Assembly: GCA_020442225.1 (NCBI GenBank)
Contig: JAGRKR010000146.1
Location: 1-12,184, forward strand
DNA: 12,184 bases
Source of the DNA: Hyphomicrobiaceae bacterium
Lineage (GTDB): Bacteria > Pseudomonadota > Alphaproteobacteria > Rhizobiales > Hyphomicrobiaceae
Direction: 5' to 3'
A program made the translations under genes and the position numbers. Below the pieces are notes generated by a model. The model was not told the DNA's origin. It ran no database searches and saw nothing but the letters and a program-made list of their open reading frames with translations. Below are positions 6,426-12,184 of this stretch, piece after piece (the first letter of the stretch is position 1; each line of letters starts with the position of its first letter).

Positions 6426-7097
6426 ATGGCACGTCCGCTCATCATTGCGCCCTCGATCCTGTCCGCGGACTTCGCGCGGTTGGGCGCCGAGGTCCAGGCC
6501 ATCGACAAGGCCGGCGGCGACTGGATTCACCTCGACGTGATGGATGGGCATTTCGTTCCGAACATCACCTACGGACCGCCCGTCATCAAGGCCATCCGCC
6601 CCGCCTCGGCCAAGGTCTTCGACTGCCATCTCATGATCGCGCCGGCCGATCCCTATCTCGCCGCCTTTGCCGAGGCCGGAGCCGATATCATCACCGTGCA
6701 TGCGGAGGCTGGCCCGCACCTCGACCGTTCACTGCAGGCCATTCGTGCCCTCGGCAAGCGGGCGGGCGTGTCACTCAATCCCTCGACGCCGGAGTCGGTC
6801 ATCTCCTACGTGCTGGATCGCCTCGACCTGATCCTGCTGATGACCGTCAATCCGGGGTTCGGAGGCCAGGCCTTCCTGCCGGCCGTGATCGACAAGATCG
6901 CCCGCGTCAAGGAGATGGTCGGGGACCGTCCGATCGACATCGAGGTGGACGGCGGCATCACGCCGGAAACGGCGCCGCTCGTCGTGCGCGCGGGGGCGAA
7001 CGTGCTCGTCGCGGGTTCGGCTGCCTTCAAGGGGGGCGAGCCTGAGGCCTACGCGCGCAACATCGCGGCCCTGCGGGCAGCGGCAACCGGCGCCTGA
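6426..7097 (+). CDS. rpe: Ribulose-phosphate 3-epimerase
   Basis: Cytoplasmic TIM-barrel enzyme interconverting D-ribulose 5-phosphate and D-xylulose 5-phosphate in the pentose phosphate pathway and, in autotrophs, the Calvin cycle. The 223 residues are full length. The family motifs are intact: SILSADF (10-16), [12 protein letters not shown] (35-46) supplying metal ligands His35 and Asp37, HLMI (68-71) with metal ligand His68, NPGFGGQ (142-148) for phosphate binding, and the VDGG loop (174-177) with the second catalytic Asp175. The ATG at 6426 has GGAG a little upstream. It lies 86 bp after the HtrA-like gene in the same direction. The gap holds a self-complementary 14-mer (6353-6366) but no U-run, so cotranscription is possible. 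It converges on the Pat-like gene downstream. Confidence 0.97.
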   Translation: MARPLIIAPSILSADFARLGAEVQAIDKAGGDWIHLDVMDGHFVPNITYGPPVIKAIRPASAKVFDCHLMIAPADPYLAAFAEAGADIITVHAEAGPHLDRSLQAIRALGKRAGVSLNPSTPESVISYVLDRLDLILLMTVNPGFGGQAFLPAVIDKIARVKEMVGDRPIDIEVDGGITPETAPLVVRAGANVLVAGSAAFKGGEPEAYARNIAALRAAATGA

Positions 7098-7130
7098 GCC
7101 GAGGCGCGCCGGCTTGCGAGGCTTGAAGGT

Positions 7131-7144
7131 GCTCTAGCTAGAGC
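7131..7144. repeat. Perfect 14-bp palindrome at the rpe / Pat-like convergence
   Basis: GCTCTAGCTAGAGC reads identically on both strands. It lies 33 bp after the rpe stop and contains the TAG stop codon (7138-7140) of the convergent Pat-like gene. It could form a short hairpin at the 3' end of both transcripts, but a loop would open the centre and there is no U-run, so termination activity is uncertain. A protein-binding site is equally possible. Confidence 0.5.
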
Positions 7145-9822
7145 TTGAGCGTGACCCGCACGACGCCCGGATTCGTCGGATCGTAGGCGCGGGCAAAGCC
7201 AAGATCCCGGCACAGGTTGAGCATGCGGGCGTTCTCCGTGAGCACGTCGCCAACGAAGCTGGCGATGCCGCGCGCCCGCGCCGCGGCGATCAGGCGGTCC
7301 ATCATCAGGCGCCCGATGCCGCGTCCGGAAATCTCCCGGCGCACGATGATCGCGAATTCTGCGCTCTCGAGGTCGGGATCGGCGGAATAGCGCGCGACCG
7401 CATGGATCTCCGTCGTTCCCGGTGTGCCCCGATGGGTCAGGACCAGCGCCAGCTCGCGATCGTAGTTGATCTGGGTGAGGCGCGCCGCCAGCAGATGATC
7501 GAGAACTTTCATCGGCACCAGAAAGCGCTGGCGCACCTCCGCTTGGGAAAGCCTGGAGAAGCCGGCGAGAAGCTGCGGCTCGTCCTCCGCGCGTATCGGT
7601 CGCAGAAAGAGCCTGGTGCCGTCGGCGAGCTCGACATCCTCCTCGTGCTCGCTCGGGTAGGGCATGATGGCGAGGCGCTGACCGCTCGGGCCGCGTGCCG
7701 GCGTTACCCTGATCCGGGCATCGAGTGCCAGCACGCCGCGCTCGTCGGCGATCAGCGGGTTGATGTCGAGTTCCACGACTTCCGCGACGTCGATGGCGAG
7801 TTGCGCCACCTTGATGAGCGTCAGGGCGATATCGTCGAGCGCGACGGCAGGCCGGTCACGATAGCCCTGAAGAAGCCGATGGATGCGCGTCTGGCGCATC
7901 AGGTGTCGCGCCAGGTTCATGTCGAGAGGTGGCAGCGCCATGGCGGTGTCGGCGATGATCTCGACGCCGGTGCCGCCCTGGCCGAACATGATGACGGGTC
8001 CGAACTCGTGCGCGACGCTCATGCCGACGATCAGCTCGAACGCGCGCGGGCGTCGGATCATCTCCTGTACCGTCACGCCTTCGATGCGCGCCTCCGGGCG
8101 AGCCTTGGCGATGCGCTCCAGCATCTCGGCCGTGGCGGCCTCTGCCGCCGCGGGCGTTGCAAGGTCGAGCGCCACGCCGCCGACGTCCGATTTGTGTGTG
8201 ATCTCGTGCGACAGGATCTTGATCGCCACCGGGCAACCGATTTCGGCGGCGATGGTTGCGGCCTCGGCGGGCGTGCGCGCCACCCGCGTTCTGGTGGTCG
8301 GGATCTGGTAGGCCTCGAGCACCGCCTTCGCCTCGATCTCCGACAGGATCTCGCGGCCTTCGCGCAGGACGGCGGCGATGATCTTACGGACGGCCGCCGT
8401 GTCGGGCTGAAAGTCCGTCGGGATCGACGGCGGGGTCATCGCCAGAAGCGCCTGGTTGCGCCTGTAGGTGACGAGGTGCATGAAGGCGCGCGCCGTCTCG
8501 TATGGCGTCTCGAAGGTCGGGATGCCCCGACCGGTCAGGATCTGGCGCGGCTGCTTCGTCGAGGCGCCACCGAGCCAGTTGGTGATCACGGTCTTGCCGG
8601 TGGGATGGCGGCCGATGACCTCGCTGATCGCCGTCGCGACGGTTGCGCCGTCGATCAGCGCGGTCGGGCAGTTGATGACCATGATGGCGTCGATGCCGGG
8701 GTCCTCGAGGAGCGCGGAGAGCGCTGCGGTATAGCGCTCGGCACCGGCATCGCCGATGACATCGACGGGGTTTCCGCGCGACCATGTCGGCGGCAGTGCG
8801 GCGTCCAGGCGGCTCATGGTGTCGGGCGAAAGTGTCGCGAGGTGTCCGCCCTGCTCGATCAGCGCATCCGTCGCCAGCACGCCGGCACCGCCGCCGTTGG
8901 TGAGGATTGCGACCCGCTCGCCGGCGGGCAGCCCGATCTTGCTCAAGGTCTCCACCGCATCGAACAATTCGCCGAGGCTGTACACGCGGAGCATGCCGGC
9001 GCGCCGGAAGGCGGCATCGTAGACAGCGTCGGAGCCGGCCAGCGCTCCGGTATGCGAGGCCACGGCGCGCGCGCCTTCCGCGAAGCGGCCGCCCTTGACC
9101 ACGATGACCGGCTTCGCCCGGGCGGCCGCGCGGGCTGCCGACATGAACTTGCGGGCGTTGGTCACGGCCTCGACATAGAGAAGGATCGCGCCGACCTTGG
9201 GATCGCGTCCGAGGTAGTCCAGCATGTCGCCGAAATCGACATCGGCCATGCCACCAAGCGTGACCATGTGGGAGAAGCCGATGCCGCGGCCCCTGGCCCA
9301 GTCCAGCACGGCCGTGACGATGGCGCCCGACTGGGTGACGAAGGCGATGCGTCCGGCCGGCGGGCTGATGCCGGCGAAGCTGGCGTTGACCTTGGCGGCG
9401 GGAACGATGATGCCGAGGCAGTTCGGGCCGAAGATGCGCAGCAGATGTGGCTTGGCGGCGTCCAGCATCTGCTGGCGAAGTCTTTCGCCCTCCTCGCGGC
9501 CGCCCTCTCCGAAGCCTGCCGTGATCACGATGGCGGCCTTCGTGCCGCGCGCGCCGAGGTCGGCGATGATGCCGGGAACGGTTCGCGGTGGCGTCACCAC
9601 GACCGCCAGATCGACCGGCGACGGCATGGCCGCCACATCGGCATGGACCGGCAGGCCATGCAGCGTTCTGTGGCGGGGGTTCACGAGATGGAGCGGCCCC
9701 TCGAAGCCCGCCTCGAGCATGGCGCGGACGAGGACCGAGCCCACAGTGCCCGGGCGCTCGCTGGCCCCTATGATGGCCACCGAGCCCGGCGCGAAGGCTG
9801 CTTCGAGGTTTCTTATCGTCAT
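7138..9822 (-). CDS. NDP-forming acyl-CoA synthetase / GNAT acetyltransferase fusion (Pat-like)
   Basis: 894 residues with the domain order of Salmonella Pat: CoA-binding domain (about 1-135, GASERPGTVG at 19-28), succinyl-CoA-ligase-like domains (about 150-460, FGPNCLG at 131-137), ATP-grasp domain (about 490-710, VAIKILSHEITHKSDVGGV at 532-550, FGQGGTGVE at 613-621), and a C-terminal GNAT domain (about 735-890) with the acetyl-CoA loop SGRGIGRLM (832-840). Pat-type enzymes acetylate lysines of acyl-CoA synthetases such as Acs and so control acetate use; the ligase part usually acts as an acyl-CoA sensor. Here the phosphohistidine motif SHTGALAG is intact (His257), a residue I recall as replaced in Salmonella Pat, so acyl-CoA synthetase activity is conceivable. 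Glu822 in AEFA is the likely GNAT general base. The ATG at 9822 has only a weak ribosome site (GGACAG). Single gene, convergent with rpe and divergent from the DUF2189 gene. Confidence 0.93.
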   Translation of the reverse strand: MTIRNLEAAFAPGSVAIIGASERPGTVGSVLVRAMLEAGFEGPLHLVNPRHRTLHGLPVHADVAAMPSPVDLAVVVTPPRTVPGIIADLGARGTKAAIVITAGFGEGGREEGERLRQQMLDAAKPHLLRIFGPNCLGIIVPAAKVNASFAGISPPAGRIAFVTQSGAIVTAVLDWARGRGIGFSHMVTLGGMADVDFGDMLDYLGRDPKVGAILLYVEAVTNARKFMSAARAAARAKPVIVVKGGRFAEGARAVASHTGALAGSDAVYDAAFRRAGMLRVYSLGELFDAVETLSKIGLPAGERVAILTNGGGAGVLATDALIEQGGHLATLSPDTMSRLDAALPPTWSRGNPVDVIGDAGAERYTAALSALLEDPGIDAIMVINCPTALIDGATVATAISEVIGRHPTGKTVITNWLGGASTKQPRQILTGRGIPTFETPYETARAFMHLVTYRRNQALLAMTPPSIPTDFQPDTAAVRKIIAAVLREGREILSEIEAKAVLEAYQIPTTRTRVARTPAEAATIAAEIGCPVAIKILSHEITHKSDVGGVALDLATPAAAEAATAEMLERIAKARPEARIEGVTVQEMIRRPRAFELIVGMSVAHEFGPVIMFGQGGTGVEIIADTAMALPPLDMNLARHLMRQTRIHRLLQGYRDRPAVALDDIALTLIKVAQLAIDVAEVVELDINPLIADERGVLALDARIRVTPARGPSGQRLAIMPYPSEHEEDVELADGTRLFLRPIRAEDEPQLLAGFSRLSQAEVRQRFLVPMKVLDHLLAARLTQINYDRELALVLTHRGTPGTTEIHAVARYSADPDLESAEFAIIVRREISGRGIGRLMMDRLIAAARARGIASFVGDVLTENARMLNLCRDLGFARAYDPTNPGVVRVTLKL

Positions 9823-9931
9823 GTGCTGTCCATTTCTGTCCCCTCGGGCTTCTCCAGTACTTGCGCGAGGTCAAAGTAAGGCTGATGCCGTGATGGCAGT
9901 TCTAATCCGAGAAGTGTGACATACTGGCAGT

Positions 9932-9973
9932 GGCCGGCTCTTCCTTCTGCGGCTTTTCTGGAAGGAGGGGGCC
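9932..9973 (+). other. Possible leader hairpin upstream of the DUF2189-type gene
   Basis: GGCC (9932-9935) can pair with GGCC (9970-9973), and CTC plus TTCC (9938-9944) with GGAA and GAG (9960-9967), leaving a T-rich loop. The structure ends about 40 nt before the start codon. The remaining divergent gap (9823-10012) shows no promoter I would defend. Confidence 0.2.
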
Positions 9974-10012
9974 GCGGCGCCGGGGCATTCGCATTCTTGG
10001 GGAGAGACTTCG

Positions 10013-10828
10013 ATGGTGGCACGGCAAATGGGAGGCGGCTCGCTCAGGGAGCCGGACGCGCTGACAGCCGTGCCGCAGACCCGAAGCGTCCCATTCGACC
10101 AACCCTGGGTCTGGCTGGCGGCCGGCTGGCGCGATCTGTGGCGCGTGCCGAGCGTCAGCCTCGCCTACGGCGGCGTTTTCGCTGCGGTGGCCGTGCTCAT
10201 GGCCTTCGGTCTCACGCAATTCGGCTGGCAATCCCTGATCCTCGCTCTGGCGGGCGGCTTCCTCATCCTTGGCCCCATCCTCGCGGTCGGGCTCTACGAG
10301 GTGAGCCGGCGGCTGGAGATGGGCGAGACGATCAGTCTCGCCGAGGCGATCGCCGCCAGCCGCCGGGCGCCCGGCCAACTGGGCTTCATGGGCATCCTGC
10401 TGCTCATCATGTTCTTTGCCTGGGTCCAGATCGCGCTGCTGCTGTTCATGCTCTTCATGGGGACCGGACACCTGCCGTCGCCGAGCGAGTTCGTGCCGAC
10501 GCTGCTGTTCTCCGGCCGGGGCCTCGGATTGTTGATCGTCGGCACGTCCGCCGGCGCCGTCCTGGCCGCACTCGTTTTCGTGGTCACGGCCGTCTCGGTG
10601 CCGCTGCTCATGGTGCGCAAGGTCGACGTGGTGACCGCGGTTCTGACGAGCATCGACGCCTGCCGGAAGAACCTGCCGGCCATGGCGCTGTGGGCGGTTC
10701 TCATCGCTGCGTTCATGGCGCTCGGACTGGCCACCGTCTTCGTCGGCCTGGCGGTCGCCTTTCCCCTGATCGGCCATGCCAGTTGGCACGCCTTCCGCGA
10801 TCTCGTCGCACTCGAGCCGAACGAATAG
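10013..10828 (+). CDS. DUF2189-type integral membrane protein
   Basis: 271 residues. The ATG at 10013 has GGGGAGAG 6 nt upstream. After a polar N-terminal tail of about 45 residues there are five or six hydrophobic segments, roughly 48-68, 74-96, 124-149, 174-200 and 222-255, so it is an inner-membrane protein. The pattern DLWRVPSVSLAYGG, then FLILGPILAVGLYEVSRRLEMGE (85-107, a segment boundary), followed by a cytoplasmic amphipathic loop (LAEAIAASRR), is that of the DUF2189 family, common in alphaproteobacteria and without assigned function. No catalytic residues, metal sites or transporter motifs were recognised. It is divergent from the Pat-like gene and convergent with mtgA, so it is transcribed alone. 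The family call is from memory of the pattern. Confidence 0.88.
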   Translation: MVARQMGGGSLREPDALTAVPQTRSVPFDQPWVWLAAGWRDLWRVPSVSLAYGGVFAAVAVLMAFGLTQFGWQSLILALAGGFLILGPILAVGLYEVSRRLEMGETISLAEAIAASRRAPGQLGFMGILLLIMFFAWVQIALLLFMLFMGTGHLPSPSEFVPTLLFSGRGLGLLIVGTSAGAVLAALVFVVTAVSVPLLMVRKVDVVTAVLTSIDACRKNLPAMALWAVLIAAFMALGLATVFVGLAVAFPLIGHASWHAFRDLVALEPNE

Positions 10829-10878
10829 CGCGGCACGATCCAGCATGGACCCTCGCCGGCAGGCGGCGGCCGTACGCC

Positions 10879-11790
10879 TCAGCGCGGTGGCGTCACGCGC
10901 TTGTCCCGGGGCAGGGCGAGGCAGGCCAGCACCGGGCCGGCGTTGGGCAGGCGCAAGGCCAGACGCCGGGCGAGCCGCGTCGTGCCCGGTCCTGGTCGTC
11001 CGGCGCGACGACGGATGGGGTTTGGCAGCGACACGGCGAGCAGCAGAGCTTCGCGGTCGGTGAGTTGGCTCGCAGGCTTGGCAAAATGGAAGCGCGACGC
11101 TGCCTCGATGCCGTAGATGCCCGGCCCCCACTCGGCGATGTTGAGATAGATCTCCAGGATGCGGCGCTTGGGCCACGCGGCCTCCATGCCGAGCGCCAGC
11201 GGGATCTCCAGCGCTTTGCGCAGATAGCTCTTGCCGGGCCACAGGAACAGGTTTTTCGCGGTCTGCATCGTGATGGTGCTGGCGCCGCGCGGGATGCCGT
11301 CTCTCGCCTGATCGATGGCGATGCTCATGGCCTGCCAGTCGATGCCGCCGTGCTGGCAGAAGCGCCCATCCTCCGATACGACGACGGCGCGGATGAGGCG
11401 CGGCGATATCCGCTCGATCGGCACCCAGGTCTGGTGGACCGGGCGGCCGAGCACGCTCTCGCCCAACATCAATGTCGAGAGTGGGGGATCGACGAAGCGA
11501 TAGAAGCCGATGAGGGCGACGGCCAGCAGGATCAGCGCCAGTCCGAGCATGAGCGCGAGGCGCAGCAGGCGGCCGATGAGGCCTCTCTTCGGCTTCGCGG
11601 GCCGGCGGACGGTGCGGGTGCGCGCGTCGTCCTCGGGGAGGGCGAGTGTCGGCGGTGTCGACGGTGTCGGCGCCGTTGCGGGACGCGCGGTGCGGCTGGT
11701 GCGTTCCGCATCCCCGGTACTGTCCGGCGGACCGACGCCGGGTTCGCTCGTCGTCGCCCGCGCGTCGAACTCAGCCCGGCCGTCGGTCAT
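10879..11790 (-). CDS. mtgA: Monofunctional biosynthetic peptidoglycan glycosyltransferase
   Basis: Family GT51 enzyme that polymerises lipid II into glycan strands at the outer face of the inner membrane. The 303 residues comprise a long Pro/Thr/Ala-rich cytoplasmic tail (1-68), one membrane anchor (about 71-97), and the GT51 domain (about 115-265) with the five expected motifs: SEDGRFCQHGGID (139-151) containing catalytic Glu140, RGASTITMQTAKNLFL (168-183), the RKALEIPLALGMEAAWPK stretch (191-208), RRILEIYLNIAEWGPGIYG (209-227) and the following EAASRFHF. There is no transpeptidase domain, and the length rules out a class A penicillin-binding protein. The ATG at 11790 has GAGGA 9 nt upstream. 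The low-complexity tail is longer than in E. coli MtgA (about 240 residues in total). It is divergent from the polyprenyl synthetase gene, a pairing I recall from other Rhizobiales. Confidence 0.96.
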   Translation of the reverse strand: MTDGRAEFDARATTSEPGVGPPDSTGDAERTSRTARPATAPTPSTPPTLALPEDDARTRTVRRPAKPKRGLIGRLLRLALMLGLALILLAVALIGFYRFVDPPLSTLMLGESVLGRPVHQTWVPIERISPRLIRAVVVSEDGRFCQHGGIDWQAMSIAIDQARDGIPRGASTITMQTAKNLFLWPGKSYLRKALEIPLALGMEAAWPKRRILEIYLNIAEWGPGIYGIEAASRFHFAKPASQLTDREALLLAVSLPNPIRRRAGRPGPGTTRLARRLALRLPNAGPVLACLALPRDKRVTPPR

Positions 11791-11903
11791 GGAAACTGGT
11801 CCTCGAAAGACTGGAGCTGCCTTCTCGCGCCATACGTATATAGTCCCGGCGTCGGTCGGTACGAAGGGAGCCAGGACGTAAAGTGCAGGCAGGCGGCGGA
11901 AAG
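11791..11903. promoter_or_regulatory. Divergent promoter region between mtgA and the prenyl synthase gene
   Basis: This 113-bp gap has one AT-rich core, TACGTATATAG (11833-11843), in otherwise GC-rich sequence. On the minus strand, TATATA follows TTCGTA by 17 nt, a plausible but weak promoter for mtgA. No matching -35 was found for the plus-strand gene, although TATAGT (11839-11844) could serve as its -10. Confidence 0.35.
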
Positions 11904-12184
11904 ATGACGTTCTCGCAGAGGCTGGGAGAGAGGGCCCAGGCCGTGGAACAGCGCCTCGACCACATGCTCGTTGCGGCGCGGCTCGGGCAGCCGCCGGAGC
12001 GCCTGGTGGCTGCGATGCGTCATGCGGTGCTCGGCTCCGGCAAGCGGTTCCGGCCTTTCCTCGTGCTCGAATCCGCGGCTCTCATGGGTGTTCCGGTCGA
12101 AGATGCTCTGGATACGGCGGCAGCTGTCGAGCTGCTGCATTGCTACTCGCTGGTGCACGACGATCTGCCGGCCATGGACGACGA
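11904..12184 (+). CDS. ispA: Polyprenyl synthetase, IspA-type farnesyl diphosphate synthase, N-terminal part
   Basis: The first 93 codons are present; the rest lies beyond the right edge. The enzyme class condenses dimethylallyl or geranyl diphosphate with isopentenyl diphosphate in the cytoplasm, supplying farnesyl diphosphate for quinones, undecaprenyl carrier and hopanoids. Visible motifs are GSGKRFRP (44-51), which binds isopentenyl diphosphate, and the first Asp-rich motif DDLPAMDD (86-93), where Asp86, Asp87 and Asp92 would hold magnesium. The DDxxxxD spacing, with two extra residues between the Asp pairs, is the bacterial farnesyl/geranylgeranyl type. The ATG at 11904 follows GGCGGAAAG. 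Product chain length cannot be decided from this part, so the gene symbol is the likely one and not proven. It is divergent from mtgA; both feed cell-envelope synthesis. Confidence 0.93.
   Translation, partial: MTFSQRLGERAQAVEQRLDHMLVAARLGQPPERLVAAMRHAVLGSGKRFRPFLVLESAALMGVPVEDALDTAAAVELLHCYSLVHDDLPAMDD

Noticed and set aside
7402..9879. 825-codon open frame on the plus strand opposite the Pat-like gene
   Set aside because: The product is His/Arg/Asp/Gly-rich low-complexity sequence with no domain. It is the antisense shadow of a clearly recognised 894-residue protein in high-GC DNA.
9819..10022. 67-codon minus-strand frame whose stop overlaps the Pat-like ATG
   Set aside because: The overlap suggests a leader peptide, but the sequence is Pro/Ser/Lys-rich, its start lies inside the divergent DUF2189 gene and no ribosome site was seen.
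11641..11700. GGTGTCGG-type short repeats in the mtgA 5' region as a tandem array
   Set aside because: They are imperfect and explained by the Pro/Thr/Ala-rich coding tail of MtgA.
9916..11907. 663-codon plus-strand open frame across the DUF2189 gene, mtgA and the promoter gap
   Set aside because: It overlaps two recognised genes in other frames, is Arg/Gly/Ala-rich, and has no ribosome site or motif.

Overview
This is a GC-rich, densely coded chromosomal window, most likely from an alphaproteobacterium of the Hyphomicrobiales (Rhizobiales). That placement rests on composition, GTG/TTG starts, the gene families and the divergent mtgA/polyprenyl synthetase pair; I cannot name the genus. No tRNA, rRNA, CRISPR array, insertion sequence or prophage gene was seen.

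Layout. 1-2339 (minus): a three-gene uptake operon of the FecBCD/BtuFCD type, transcribed binding protein, permease, ATPase, with GTGA stop/start overlaps at both junctions. The ATPase runs off the left edge and looks like a hybrid: FecE/BtuD-like up to the Walker A motif, then LptB-like. 2542-3339 (minus): a short-chain dehydrogenase-fold protein lacking the canonical catalytic residues, with a TTG start set by a strong ribosome binding site. 3669-5216 (plus): a secreted protein of four tandem ~105-residue repeats, followed by a strong intrinsic terminator. 5392-6339 (plus): an HtrA-like PDZ protein in which all three protease triad residues are replaced. 6426-7097 (plus): ribulose-phosphate 3-epimerase. 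7138-9822 (minus): a large NDP-forming acyl-CoA synthetase/GNAT fusion of the Pat type. 10013-10828 (plus): a DUF2189-type membrane protein. 10879-11790 (minus): monofunctional peptidoglycan glycosyltransferase MtgA. 11904-12184 (plus, cut by the right edge): IspA-type farnesyl diphosphate synthase.

How they fit together. Apart from the transport operon, the genes are mostly single housekeeping or envelope functions: pentose phosphate/Calvin metabolism (rpe), acyl-CoA metabolism or lysine acylation (Pat-like), cell wall polymerisation (mtgA) and prenyl precursor supply (ispA). The recurring oddity is proteins that keep an enzyme fold but lack the classical active site (the SDR and the HtrA-like protein), next to a large secreted repeat protein of unknown role. 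I do not see a dedicated defence or biosynthetic cluster. The best leads are the ABC ATPase hybrid, the two pseudoenzymes and the four-repeat protein.
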